Under the pieces are notes generated by a model. That model made no database searches. It was not told the DNA's origin and saw only the letters and a program-made list of their open reading frames with translations. The translations under genes and the position numbers were made by a program. Shown here one piece after another: positions 1-12,600 of a stretch of DNA of 64,000 bases. The stretch's first letter is position 1, and each line of letters starts with the position of its first letter. Origin of the DNA: Progne subis subis (Eukaryota; Chordata; Aves; Passeriformes; Hirundinidae); contig JAKJHU010000023.1 of assembly GCA_022316685.1 (NCBI GenBank), positions 2,715,192 through 2,779,191 of the forward strand. The letters run 5' to 3'.

Positions 1-3000
1 TCAGCTTGTTACCAATAGCAGTGCCAGATCCTTGTTAAACCAAATAGAGGTCAGATTGCAATGTGATGCCTATTCTTTTGTTAATTTTTACCAACATAAA
101 ACTATGCTATGCACCAAATTAAGTTAGCAGAGCTCATGCTGTCCAGTCTGTAATGTAAAATGGCATTGGACATATAGCAGCTTCTGAGATATTTTTTCAT
201 TCTCTTTCTTTACTGATAGACTTTCTACTAGAGCTACACTCCTTACTATTCTTAGTTTTAAACAACATGAAAATGCTAAAGTATTTCACATGCAGAGTTT
301 TAGACTATGAGCTATGATTGGATTAGGTGTTTTCAAATTGTTTTTACAATTAGAAGATGACAGCATCCATTGGTTCATAGTTGAACAGGAAACTATTTGC
401 CTGCAGCACAGGAGATGGAAGTGTTCATGTTTTCTTCATACTATAACTGAAGTAATTACTGTTACAAATGGCTCTCAAGCTTACCATTTCATACACGTCG
501 TTCTGTAATAGAATCACACAATAGTTATTTATGATATGTTCTTAAACTGCTTCAAAATGCATATACATTTTTTCAGTTTAATTTGAAGCCAGCTGTTACC
601 ACCAAGGGCTATAATCAATCTGGGTTAAGAGCTTCTATTTCCTTAAGTCTCCTAATAAGTTCTGTGCTGGACTCTGTGACTTTTAAAACTATTATATACA
701 GAATAACTATTTCCTACTAATGAATTTTCCAGCTTTCCAAAACCCAAAAGTTAGTTCCTAAGAGAATTAGAGATTATCTTTCTAAATAAATTTTGTATTA
801 GTAAAATATTGGTAGTTTAGAGATTGTTCTAAGATGCTATAAAAGGAGAAGATAATCTAAAGGTACACTGGATGACCTTTAAGTTTTAAATATAAATATA
901 GTCAATAAAACCAGAATTTACAAAATATCAACTCTTCATCAACTGTTTTACTGCTAATATAAACTAAAACAACTTTAGAGAACATAAGAGCATGATAAAC
1001 TCTATTTTAAAATAAACCAAAACCATACTGAAATTCACTGGAACACTTTGACATCTTATGGATGTCCTTGCAATATATAATATTCCTGTGAATTTAAAAC
1101 TGTTGGAGTTTGCTGTAATGAAAGAAATACTTGAAGTTTTTTTTCAATTTGTTAATGGGACAACTTTCAAGAAGTTGTTATACATCAAAGATACCTCAGC
1201 TAACCACATTACTGAATTGGTGACAGCCTGGTATGTTGCTTTTACCCTTTTCTAAATGAATTTTTATACAAGAGAGAATTTAGTAGGGTTGTTTGGTTGT
1301 CACTGTTGAGGGCAAGTTTAATTTGCTAAGGTTTTTCTTCAATATGAAATGGAGTTAAAAACCATGAACTGTTTTGTCATGTACTTGTACCAGCTGTTTT
1401 TAGCTCTGTTATGCTTCTTATCTTGTAGGAGATGAAAGTTACTCAGTTGTGTCCTGTGGTCTCTCGATCTCATTTAAACAGCTTATGAATCAATTTATTT
1501 TCTTACACAAAAAGAAATATGTTCAAAAATTGTTATTTAGTGTGTAATAATCAGGCAGTTTTTTACTGATACAAATTTAATTTAGATGTATAGTCTACTT
1601 TATGTTCATTCAATGTAATCAGTCAGACAAAATTGTAGAGTTCATTATGGTAATAGCCTAAATCTAAATCCATTTTAAATTCCTGAAGCAAACAATCATT
1701 CCCTCTGCTGACTTCTTTTTGCAATAAATTATAAATTTCTTATCTCAGGTTTAGATGCTACCACTCTATCTATATTTTTTTATAGTTTTTTAGAGAGACT
1801 AGATTATATAGGTTTTCTGTCTATATCAAGCTACCTGTTTTTAGTAAGAATCCAAAATCTCTTTTTGCATAGGAATAATAAGAATGATGATGAGCAGGCA
1901 GAGAAGTGAAATCTTGGTCTTTTAAAATTAGGACACTCTTCACCATCTATTGGGAAAGAGTAGCATATTTGCGATACAAAAAAAAAAGTAGCATTGCTCT
2001 GCTAAGAAGAAACAAAAATGAGTATTTTTTAACTAAATTTCTGAGGAATCACAATTAGTATAAGAAGCAGCTACATGTAGATCGTTTTTCAAAAGAACAA
2101 ATACCTGGAGAAGATCTGTACCAATTTAACCCAATTTCTGTTAGATTTATGTTAACTGTATTAACACAGTTATTAATAGAAGATATTAACTATTTTCTCT
2201 GATTAATGATGTTTGGGCTAAAGAATACTGATAACTTTTCCCTGATAACTAGTGCAGGAAAATTCTTGAGCTCTAAAGAATTAAAAAAAATGACCAGTCA
2301 AGGTAGAAATCTTTCTACCTCCAACCCAGTTTGGTAGAAGATACTATTATTAGATCAACACATTTCATTTAGAGACAAATTTTTCCTTGTATGAATTCAC
2401 CCTGCTGATTTCAGTAGGAGTTCAACATGCACATCTGCAGGCAGAATTTGACTTTTTAAGTATTGGCAATCTCTGATCTTGGTTTCTGATACCCTGCTGA
2501 GAGAACTGACTAATACGTATATAAAGACTTGTCTGTCATTTTATGCCTCTGAAGTTCAGAATTGAGGTCAGATCAGAACATTTTTAAGAGATTCCCCTTT
2601 ATCAGTTTGTCAGAGGAAGTATAAGACTTGTGCTTTTAGAAGTAGAATTAAACATTAATTTTGAAGTACCTAAGTGGCATGGTTATAGCAGGGACACTGA
2701 CATTTTGCATGGCTTTTTGTTTCAAGTTTGCCACATAAATGCAGCATGCATAGATATTAGTCTGATGGTGAAGTATTAACATTCCAAGACATGACTTAAA
2801 ATCAAAGATGCTCTTGAACTGTTTTGATTCTGCTCAAATGCCTTTTTTTTTTTTTTTTCTTATGACCTGGAAATGTAAATATTTAGCCAAGAAGGAAAAA
2901 CAGTACAATGCAAATAACACATTTCTTCTTACTGTGGGACCATTTTATTCTGTCCTAAGTGAATGTGGCACAGGGAGCTGTGTGGCTAAAGGGAGCAAAT

Positions 3001-3554
3001 TTATATCTAAGGAGTATTTATAACATAACTCTGATCTCCTATATATAGTCTGCTATTGAAACATTCCTATGTAAAGAAAAAGGACATATCAGATATTATA
3101 TAACCAGATAAATGGACATTTACTGAGACAGGGGAGGAGGGAAAAGGAAAGAGTACCAGAAATTAATTTTAATGTTGTTTGTTTCTGTGATGAGGCATTT
3201 TTTTCCTCATGAAAAAAAACTGTCAGTACTGTGTTTCTAATTAAATCATTTCTTAAAACATTGACAAAATGAATTCTTGGGAACTATCAAGTGTGCAGAT
3301 TCTGTAATGATATTGTTTCTATGACAGGGGCAAATCAATGAGAAAAGTGAAATCAATTTATCAAGCTCCTGTGCTGATACTCAGTAATTGCCTAGGGACT
3401 GGTTGATGTAGGGAGTGCAGTGAATGTTAGATTGCCTGGAATGTTTATCAGGGAGCCAAAGAGTAACACATTTCTCATTTTCATCTTTATAAATTTAAGG
3501 CCTAATAGAGTTTTATTTAATTTTTTTGGCCAAAGTTAACCCATAATAAAACTT
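1..3554. other. Unique AT-rich intronic sequence
   Basis: I recognise no exon, RNA gene or repeat family here. The only notable low-complexity features are a poly-T run at 2842-2859 and short A/T runs. Open frames in this stretch are at most about 70 codons and have no family resemblance. Confidence 0.6.
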
Positions 3555-3705
3555 TATAATTGCTACTTAGCACTTTTATAGTGCTTCTCATGAGTTAATT
3601 TTCTCAGCTTCTTTCAGAGACTGCAATAGAAATGTTATCTCCAGTTTACAAATAGGGCAACTAAATCAGTAAAACTAATTTGTCAAAATAGCAATGCCAC
3701 TCAAA
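3555..3705 (+). repeat. Ancient SINE/LINE 3'-tail-like fragment
   Basis: The stretch reads like a decayed copy of the shared 3' end of ancient amniote CR1/L3-type LINEs and their SINEs. The block 'ttagcacttttatagtgctt' is followed by 'gttatctccagtttacaaat', 'agggcaactaaatcag' and 'aatttgtcaaaatagca'. These match, in order, the familiar 'cccattttacagatgggga', 'aactgaggca' and 'cttgcccaaggtcaca' tail. The match is from memory and divergence is high, so the exact family is undetermined. Confidence 0.5.
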
Positions 3706-4199
3706 TTTTTTTTATTCTCTTTATATTTTACCTGGAAATTGCTTTATTTTACTTGGGTTCAATTGACCACTGGAAAGAGAATGGTAGTTTCCCTCAGTCA
3801 CAGCAGGAGCCACTGTTGCCCACTTCCCAGAGCCGCAGCCTTCTCCCCCTAAAGACTTGGCAGGGAATCCACCCAGAAGGATTTCAGCCTGAATGCCTGG
3901 AAAGGTGGGCACTGCTCATCACAGTTGCCCAGCCTGTGTCTGGTGCTGTTACAGAAACCCAACACATGTTTAATTTTTTAAGTATTATTTAACTGTCTCC
4001 CTTTCAGCATTTCATTTTAATATTCTTTCTTCCTACATTAGCTTAAAAAGTAAGTCACTGTCACTTGCAGTTGCTAAAACCTGCTGTTAGAACTGAATTC
4101 CTTCTCTGGCACTGGTTGAAAGATGCTCTTATTAGATGTAGGAAGTCTAGGAATTTACACCTCAAGTAGACCTATGGGAATCACATGTGGTTTAATGAG

Positions 4200-4960
4200 T
4201 GCACGGTGCCGCAGCTGGGTCAGGGCAGGCCCTGGTATCAATCCAGGCTGGGGGATGAACAGATGGAGAGCATCCCCACTGAGAAGGATTTGGGGTAGTT
4301 GGTGGGTGAGAGGCTGGACGTGAGCTGGCCATGGGTACTCAGAGCTTAAAGAGCCAAACATGTCCTGGGCTGCAGCAAAAGCCCCATAGGCAGCGGGGCA
4401 GGGAGGGGATTCTGCACCTCTGCTCGGCTCTAGTGAGACCCCACCTGCAGGACTACATCCAGCTCTGGGCTCCCAGCCCAGGAAGGACATGGAGCTATTG
4501 AAGCAAGTCCAGAGGCTGCCAAGATGAATAGAGGGATAGAGCACCCCTCTAATCATCACCCTTAGCACAGAGGAAAGGATGAGAGACTTGGGATTGCTCT
4601 GCCTGGAAAAGAGAAGGCTTCAGGGTAACCTCATTGTGGTCTTACAGTAAAGTTGGAAATATGGAGAGAGACTATTTACAAGAGCATGTAGTGACAGGCC
4701 AAGGGATAATGGCTTCAAACTTAAAGACAGTAGGTTTAGATTAGATATTACAAAGAAATCCTTTACTGTGAAGGTGGTGAGACACTGGAACAGTTTGCCT
4801 GGATAAATTGAGGATGCCCCATCCCTGGAAGTGTTCTAGGCCAGGCTGGATGGAGGTCTGAGCAACCTGATCTAGCGGAAGGTTCCCCGCCCATGGCAGA
4901 AGGGTTGGAAATAGATTATCTTAAAGTCCCTTCTGACCCAAGCCATTCTGTGATTCTGTG
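4200..4960 (+). mobile_element. CR1 LINE 3' fragment
   Basis: This is a 5'-truncated CR1 retrotransposon in sense with the gene. Recognisable consensus blocks in order are the 'ggctgggggatgaacag' end of the RT region, 'aaacatgtcctgggctgca', 'cacctgcaggactac', 'gagacttgggattgctctg', 'gagacactggaacag', 'ggaggtctgagcaacctgat' and the CR1 terminus 'ttctgtgattctgtg'. It has no poly-A tail, as is normal for CR1. Many indels and stop codons show it is long dead. A chance 137-codon open frame on the opposite strand runs through it and is not a gene. Confidence 0.88.
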
Positions 4961-5639
4961 TTGACTTGGTGTTTCCCCCATGCCCACTCCACACACATCA
5001 TAGAGTGGTGGTGAAAAGGTGGAGACAGGAATTTCAATACTAATTCAAGAGTTGGAACACAGAGCTTTCAACAAAGCAATTGAAAGCAGTGCATCTGACC
5101 TGCATTCTTCTGGATATTAGAGACTGAGTGGACTGTAATAACTTATTTTGGCCTTAAGGTCTATGAAAAACATTATCCCCCTTACTAGAGGTAGTAATTA
5201 TCACCTTTATGAGGCTAAACAATATTAAATACTTACAGGGTAAATTTAACTACATGAGAGGAGAAAGTAAAGTTTTGTTGTTTTTTTTTTTAAAGATCTC
5301 TGTATGCTTTTTGTTAGAAAAAATGAGGAGTTTCTGAAGCTTCTTGTCTGAATTGTTTAGTGTTGGTGGAGTGTCAGAAAACAATCTGTGTTTTAGTAGT
5401 CTCTAAGCTAATCTTTTGTATATATCCATATTTTTTCTCCTGAGCTACAGGATCTGCCTGCTGATATCTGGAAGCTTGAGGTGTTCTGTAATGTTATAAT
5501 ACAGCTGTTGCAATCTTTCTGGTTTAAACTGCTTTCTTTTTTTTTTGTCAGTGCACAGGTTTCAAAACCCAGTCACAAAATAAACCCCAATGAAAGTGCT
5601 CCCTTCCCCCTCACCTTCCTCTCCATATGAGGGAGACAA

Positions 5640-6072
5640 AAACAGATTCTGGATTAAGGACAATATACTTGAAAAGCAACAATGGAATAAGAAAAACTGA
5701 CAGGAACAGCAACAATATTAACAACAAAAGTATACAAAAGAGACTGTGATTTACATACAAAAAAGAATATTCACTGGCCAAGGCCCTGAGTGGCCACCGA
5801 GACAAAAGGCAAAAATGGTCCTGGATCCTCCATGGCTCCCTTTTTCTCCCACCCCAGCCAACACCCCAGGTTTCTTGAGAGGTGAGAATCCCTATTTCCA
5901 CCCCTCAGCAATGACGTGGAAGGCATGGAATACAACCTAGGCTCACCCATGGGGCCAGCAGCTCCATCTCTTACATGACCCCCAGTCCAGCCCCTGCCCG
6001 ACCCTTCCCTGCTCTCTCTCATGACTATGGTAGTGAAAACCAACTCTGTCCTGACCAAAACTAGGAGCCAGT
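5640..6072 (-). mobile_element. Decayed ERV LTR remnant (antisense)
   Basis: Read on the minus strand, the right edge resembles the start of a widespread avian LTR that opens with TGTCCTGGTTT followed by a 'gggatagagttaattttc' type block. In the window this appears as 'aaccaactctgtcctgacc' followed by 'aaaactagga'. Further left, 'ggcatggaatacaacc' corresponds to the internal 'ggtatggaatatccc' block, and an AAC-rich stretch near 5700 matches the 3' side. The copy is strongly diverged and no terminal duplication is readable, so the limits are approximate and the family is a guess. Confidence 0.45.
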
Positions 6073-8024
6073 GAAATAGTGCATTTGCCATTAAAATGCC
6101 ATGTTGCTTTACAGCACAATAGAGATTTGCTTTGTAAGCAACTATTTTGTGAGGATAAGGAGTCGCTATAACTTGAAAGAGCTTTTGGTAATGAACATGG
6201 ATTCGTATTCAACCTTTTCTGTTTGTATATCTAACATACACTGTTTACCAATTAACTAATAGGAATAGATACTGGGTTATTAATGATTTAGAAACAATTT
6301 GACTGAGTCTACAACCTAAGCATATATACTTTCCAAGTGCTTTTAGCTTTAATAATGCTGGCTGAAAGCTTACTGGAAGGAAACTTTCCTTTGCAAAATT
6401 TGCTTTTTGCTTCTTGTGACTTTGGTGCAGTCGTTATTAGACTTTCAGATCACACTTTGAAATCCTTCTAGATACTTACAGTTCCTAGGTACTTCATCTC
6501 TTTGTGGTTGCAAAGTATCTGAGTAAGTGACTTTGATTACATGGAAAAATTGGTGTGGAGCTGTTTACAACACTTCAGTCATGGGCTCTGACATGGCATG
6601 GGTAGAGTTTTTCTTGTAGCATGAATTACAGTCTAAATTTGCTTATTTACTTTTCCCTCTTCATCGAGGAGAACACAATTTCAGAATAAATAGCAAGGCA
6701 GTAGCATAGCTTGTGTTTTTTCAGGAATCATAAAGCTATGTATCAGCTGTTGATTTAAAATAAATAATTAGATCAAAATTTATAGTAACCTAGTCATCTG
6801 TGTTTCAGGATAAGTGCATCTATTTATTAGTGTGCTTCTGTTCATTAAATTAGATATTCTAACAAAAATATTTTTTGCTAGATACAACATTTCTACAAAT
6901 TATAGCTTTTTCCCTTGAGAGTTCAGAAAAGAAGAAAATTAATACATGGCATTAGTTCATTTTTCATTTCATCTATTAAAATTTTAATATCCTTATTTTT
7001 AAAGAAATACTGAGTAAGTCTTCCAAATTTGTAGAAAATAACTTTTGAAGAATGCAATGTTTTACTGATTTAGAAATACAGAATTCATAATGGGTGAGAA
7101 CTTAAAGGGAATTTGATTTTCTTTCTCCCCTGATGTTTTGGGTTTTTTGAACTGTTTTTATCCCAGAAGAGGATTTATATTCTGCTGTAGTGCACTCTTG
7201 CTTGGTCATTTCTGAGTTTATAAAAATATATAGGATGGAAAATTAAATCAACTGAAATCCATTTTGTCTCTACACCGCCTGTCCCCAGGAGCACTGCAAT
7301 CAAATAAAAACACAGGGTGAGTTTAAAAGCAAGCTAAGTGTAGCATATTGAGCTAGTGTCTGACAAACTCAGGTTTCACTGAAATTTGCATCAGAGTACA
7401 GTAAACCCCTCAAAAGAAACTAACTCATTTTGAATGAAAAAGATGGAGACTGTTAAACTGTCCTGGGACAGTTCAACCTAGTATGGTTTTAAATGTAAAA
7501 TGGGAGGAAATGCTTTGGCCCATGAATACTTCTGCACTTGGACACTAAGTGAGCTGAGGGGGACAATCCTCAGTCCTGGGAACCTGCTGTGGCCCAGGTG
7601 TAGGGCAGCCACTCACCTTACTGTGCACATGGATCCTGCTCTGATTTAGCTGCAGCTGCTGCTTGTGTAAAACCTTCCCACAACAGAAATTCATCTGACA
7701 CAGGAGAACTTTTCTCCCTAAGTCATCTCATATTTTCTTCACAGCGCCAGATGCTCTTTTCTGTCTCTTTCACCGGTTGTGAGAATTGAGGTTTAACATA
7801 AGCCAGTGCTAGCGGGAGACTCTTCTGTTTGAGGGAATTCTTCAGGAAAATGTCAGGCTGGCATGAGGCCACAGCCTTATGTAATTGCTGCTCACAGATG
7901 AGGGAAACAGACTTTCTCTGTAGTCACAGTTGGCCTTTTCTTGAATTCTGCTTCATACTAAGTGTGAGAAATATGATGGAATGTGTAAGGTCATGGATCA
8001 TGCTCATAATTGTGGTCATACCTG
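6073..8024. other. Unique intronic sequence
   Basis: No exon, RNA or repeat family is recognised. The part near 7530-7720 is somewhat richer in G and C than its surroundings but has no coding or repeat signature that I can name. Confidence 0.5.
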
Positions 8025-8432
8025 AGTCCTAATGGGATGCAGTCATGAGTGGAGAATGAGATGGCAGATGTTACTGAGAAGCCATTATCAATTGTCTTCA
8101 AGAGTCACAGCAAATGGCAAAAATTCTCGCATCCTGGAAGAGAGCAAGTGTTGCTCTCACCTTCAAGTAGGATGGGAGGAAGGACCCAGGGACTTACAGG
8201 TTATTCAGCCTCACCCATATCCCTGGGAATGTGATGGAACTGCTAATCTTTTAAACTATCTCCAGGCACATGAAGGACGAGAAAGCTGCATTGGAGGCAA
8301 GTCATATATGAGGTATCATAGTGGTTGATCCTGATTCAATATCATTTAATATCTGCATTAATGAAATCGTCCCTGGGACAGAGCTCACCTTCACTAATTT
8401 CCCACTTGATACAAAAGTGGGAGGACCAGCCA

Positions 8433-9089
8433 TGTGGCGGTGCAAGAATTGTTTTATTAAGTTTTTATAAGAAGTTGTATGTTATGGTTCATTTCACTGT
8501 GTCCCCAGTTTTGTAACATTCCATCCCCTTTGAGTTGTTTCATGTCAGTCATCCCACCCCCCACCTATCCTTGTCAATCCCCTCTCCCGCCCCCAGCTTT
8601 GGGCCATCCTCTCTATCACTTTGGAACCCCTCCCCAGCTTGGGAAATTCCCAGGGAGGCGTCGAGTGATAGGTCGGCCTCGGGGGAATTCCTTTTCCCTT
8701 TTTGTCAGTGGTCAGAGGCTTAGAAGTGGACACCCCCTGTTGCCCCCCGAATTCCCTGATTTGCTATCCTGTTGTGACCTCCCCTGAACCCTCCCCCGCT
8801 TATAAGATCAGAGAGGGAAATTCAAACGCTCTCTGGCCGGCAGATTGGACGGGCTGCAGAGCTCCCACAGCTCGGCTTGAATAAACCATCTTTAAACCTG
8901 CTTAGCCAAGAGCCACCCTTTTCCTACTGCTGCAGTCACAACATTATTTGGACCAGCTGCTGCTGAGAAGCCGAGTCCAGCAGGTAAAGATAGCCTGCTT
9001 GCAAACCCGGACCGGAACGCTTTGGCCGCTGTGCAGATCCGAGCCAGCCAGGGGCCCGCGTCCGCCCGGCGTGGAAAGGCACAGCCACA
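8433..9089 (+). mobile_element. Solo ERV LTR inserted in CR1
   Basis: This 657-bp insert has retroviral-type ends: it starts TGTGGCGG and ends GCCACA, giving a 5-bp terminal inverted repeat TGTGG/CCACA with TG and CA at the tips. It is flanked by a 6-bp target duplication CAGCCA (8427-8432 and 9090-9095). CR1 sequence continues on both sides, so the edges are supported independently. Internally there is a C-rich U3, a TATA-like 'tataag' at 8801-8806 and a polyadenylation signal AATAAA at 8880-8885, which gives plus orientation. Six-bp duplications are typical of alpha/beta-like (ERVK-type) integrases. No gag, pol or env sequence is present, so it is most likely a solo LTR left by recombination. 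An alternative is that the LTR ends near 8943 and the rest is leader, but that would not explain the duplication. Confidence 0.8.
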
Positions 9090-9312
9090 CAGCCATTACA
9101 CAAGATGGTTCTGCTGTCACTCATATGGGCCTTGACAGCATGGAGAATTATACTGAGGGGGATCCCGTGAAGTTCAGCAAGGAGAAATGACAAGTCCTGT
9201 GACCTGGGAGGAAGAACCCCAACAATACACACTCAAGACCAATTGGCCAGAAAGCAACTCTGAAGAGAAGAGTCTTGGGATCCTGGTAGACTAACAGCTG
9301 ACAGGAACACAC

Positions 9313-10098
9313 TGTTAAAATCCAGTTGTTACAATTACTAGGGAGATGCCTCTGCCTGAATTAAGGTGCAAACAAGGCCATATGTTTAAGTCCATAGTAT
9401 GGGGTTTATGTAACAGTAAAATATGAGGTAGAGGGAAAGAAATAGAAAAGGATTGAGAGGAGAGTGAGAGAGAGCATAATAGATCAGATGGAATTATAGT
9501 CACCACCCATGGATCCAGCAGTATCCCATTGATCCTTTTCACTCTGGGCTTCTCAGTGGTGGGGGTTCCAAGGTCGCTCAAAGCTGCTCACCATTTATGC
9601 ATTTTAGCCAAAAAAAGGAATCCGTGCTCATTGGTAATTAGTTCTCTTATTCTGTGGGTTAAATGATTCCCTCACTTCCAATGCTAATTAGTCCCATGCT
9701 TGTTCTTACTCTTCATTTGAGACAGTGCCCTCCTGTTTTGAGCCAGCAAGGCTACAGTCTCCCTGTACTGGACCCAGCCACAGCCAGCTACCAGCACAGT
9801 TGCTGAGCTGGCCTTCCCACAGACTCCTTGCAGTGAAAAATCCTCCTCCCCAACTTCATTTACCTTTCTTTAGACATGAGATGATTGGACAATAGTACCA
9901 CCTTTGTCTCATCTCAAGTTCCTGCCAGGTGGATTAACTCACAGTCCAAATTGCAGGAATCTAGAAGGCATATTTGGGACAGGATGAGCTTTGGTGGTAG
10001 CAGATGAGCAGTTGCTTCTTTGCGTGGTTTGCTACAGTCTCAGTCCTTCAGTGATCTTAACAACATTTGAACAAATTGTGATCTCTAAATCTCTTACA
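9313..10098 (-). mobile_element. Solo ERV LTR inserted in CR1 (antisense)
   Basis: About 786 bp of non-CR1 sequence separates CR1 blocks that are adjacent in the consensus. Its plus-strand ends are TGTTAAAATCC and CTCTTACA, so both strands begin TGT and end ACA. The flanks are CACAC (9308-9312) and CACAT (10099-10103), compatible with a 5-bp target duplication carrying one change. Read on the minus strand, the 3' part (tacctcatattttactg, then ttgcaccttaattcaggc, then gtaacaactggattttaaca) resembles a passerine LTR5-type terminus recalled from memory. No internal retroviral genes are present. The limit near 10098 is less certain than the one at 9313. Confidence 0.65.
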
Positions 10099-10690
10099 CA
10101 CATCCTCATTCCAAAGGCCAACAGCACCCTGGGGTGCATTAGGCAGAACATTGCCAGCAGTTTGAGGGAGGTGGTCCTTCCTCTCTGCTCAGCCTTGGTC
10201 ACACATGGAGGGCTTGGTCCAGTTTTGGGCTCTGGGGTAGGAGAGAGGTATGGATTTCACTGGAACAGGTCCAGTGCAGGGCGACAAATATAGTCACAGG
10301 ACTAAAGCATCTTCCCTGTGAGGAGAAGCTGAGAGAACTGGGACAGCTCAGCCTTGAGACTCAAGGCAGCTCAGTATCTTAGCCATGTGCATAAATTCCT
10401 GATGAGAGAGAATGAAGAGAAAGCTGGATTCTCCTTAGTACTGTCCACTGACAAGAGACAATGGGTACAAATTAAACCCATCAAGTTCCACCTCAATATG
10501 AGAAGACATACCTGTGGCTGTTCAAACACTGGCAGAGGTTTCCCAGAGAAGTGGTGGAGTCTTGATCATATGAGATATTTAAAACCTGACTGGACGTGGT
10601 CCTGGGCAACTGACCCTGCTCTGAGCAGAGGAGCAGGGTTAGATGATCTCAAGAGTTGCCTTCCAGCTTCAGCCAGTCTGTCATGACAGT

Positions 10691-12485
10691 TTAGGGGTTT
10701 GTGAGAATGAAAACATTTTTATATATATTTTAGTGCATGCCTTTGCAGTGATTTTCAGTAGGCATACAAAATTATTTAGAAATCATTATGCACTTAAACA
10801 CTAATAACGGTAAGAAATTTGTGTTCTTGTCTGCAATTTTTGTACATGTCCAAGCTTGCACGGTCTTGAAAAGTTTATTAGGAAGTGCAAAACATTTAAT
10901 TCCTAAATATGGTTGCTACAATGTTTAGTCCTGTATAAAGACAAGATATGAACTGCCTAAATAGTAAATACCATTGCTGAAAAACTAGAGATGATTTTCA
11001 AATTATTCAGGATTTTTTCCTTCCTTTATAAAAAGCTAAGAAAAATGTTTTAAATTCCTCATGTTTAGGCTTGTAAAAATGAACATTTGTGAAAGAGGAC
11101 ACTATCTACTGAGGTCTTGTATTTATTGTCTCTGGGGGAAACTAACTTCGGGATCAATTTTAATTTCCAATGTTGTGCTCTAAGCATAAACATAGTGTTC
11201 AAATCAAAGGCTGGTGTTGCTATAATTGCCAGTCCATAAAATTTGAGAAATAAAAATCTAGAGATTATGCCAAATTGCCTTTAACATCTTATACAGGCAC
11301 CGTGCCAGTTCCATCCATTACGAAGTAGATAGAGACTCATTTCCAGAAGCTGGCACTGAGCACTTAAATCATTTGATGCATTGGTGAAATGAACTTTAAA
11401 GTCTCTTTTAACTCCTGTTTGCAACAAGTGAAGGGTAGTGCAGTATATGCACTGTGAGATTCATGGTCCCTCTGCCCATGAGCATGGGAAACACTGACAA
11501 GTCTTCATTTTTACCAATATGTTCAGTGTGACTCAGGACAATATAGCTGGGAGAAAATATCACACAATAGTGGTGGAGTAATTGTTCATACATGGCTCAC
11601 GTAGATTTTTTTTAAAACCTGTTTGCAAGTCCAAGTGTTGTTAAGGAAAACGAAGGACCAAATAACACACAAGGAACTATAGGGTCTGCTCTCAAGTTAT
11701 TTTTCACAACAGAAATGTTGCAGGTAGGTAGGAGCCAATAAGAATACTGACTATTTTATATCATAATAGCTTGTTTTAAGTTTCTTATTGAACAATTGCA
11801 TACCAATTGCAAATAAATAATTTTTAGATATTGTCTGTTTATTGAATAAAATTTTAAATTCCTCAAAAGAAAAATATAGCTAAACTCAATCTCAGTGCTA
11901 CTGAGGTGTGCATAAGGATATATGACTTTTTGTGTGTGTGCTGTTATTTTCCTTTGTCAGCATGGCAAATGCTAAGCAGCAATGATTTCATACTCTTAAT
12001 ACAGCTGCATAAATGCTAATTGTTCTGACAAGGCAGTGTTGAGGACTACATCTAAACATACATGGTAGGTGCTTGGAGGTGTAGGAATAAGGACAGTAAA
12101 TGTAAAAAGGCATTTTTAATAATCCATTGGCATTTTTTAATTGCAGACAATAAATGAAAAACAATCCTCGTTTTAGTTTTTCTCTGTGCACAAGGAATAC
12201 TTAATATTCTGGGAATATAATTGCTCTTCAGGGTGTATTTTCCAAATGGCTTAATGGGCTTTATTCACCCTATTCCATTAACAACAGTGAGCCGAAAGTT
12301 ACAGGCACTTGATTCAATTTTGGTTGGATTCCTGAACTCTCTGTTTGACTTGTCAGCCAGCACTTGTACATGTGGTTGTGGTTGAGGGAGAAGGGGGTTA
12401 AGAAATTGAAAATGTGCATTGTATAGTCAGTGTTCCTTCCCGAACTTTATCATTAATTTGTCAACAAAAACTCCAAGAAGTTAGA
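10691..12485. other. Unique AT-rich intronic sequence
   Basis: No exon or repeat family is recognised in this stretch. It has ordinary intronic composition with short A/T runs. Confidence 0.55.
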
Positions 12486-12498
12486 AAAGCATATAATA

Positions 12499-12600
12499 TT
12501 GGCTATATATATATTATAAATATATATTATATATTTTATATATGTATGTTTTTATATAAGTATGTAAAATATATATTATATGTAAATACAAGTATGTACA
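12499..12600. repeat. AT-rich simple repeat (TATA-type)
   Basis: Alternating T and A runs (tatatatattataaatatat and similar) fill about 100 bp. It is low complexity and has no coding meaning, although an open frame of 63 codons passes through it. Confidence 0.85.

Larger units (their letters stand above)
8025..10690 (+). mobile_element. Long CR1 LINE, split by two LTR insertions
   Basis: Three collinear CR1 pieces can be read: about 8025-8432, 9090-9312 and 10099-10690. The first runs from the 'gatgggatgca' region of the reverse-transcriptase frame through 'cctcacccatatccctggga', with an internal loss of roughly 300 bp near 8327. It stops at 'gatacaaaagtgggaggacc'. The second resumes with 'atggagaattatactgag', 'gtgaagttcagcaaggagaa' and 'gggatcctggtagacta'. 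The third starts 'aaggccaacagcaccctggg' and ends in a diverged CR1 3' region, 'gttagatgatctcaagag', without a clear terminal octamer. All frames are broken by stops. The breaks coincide with the LTRs listed separately, which dates those insertions after this CR1. Confidence 0.85.

Noticed and set aside
4155..4568. 137-codon minus-strand open frame
   Set aside because: It is antisense to a CR1 fragment and is explained entirely by that repeat.
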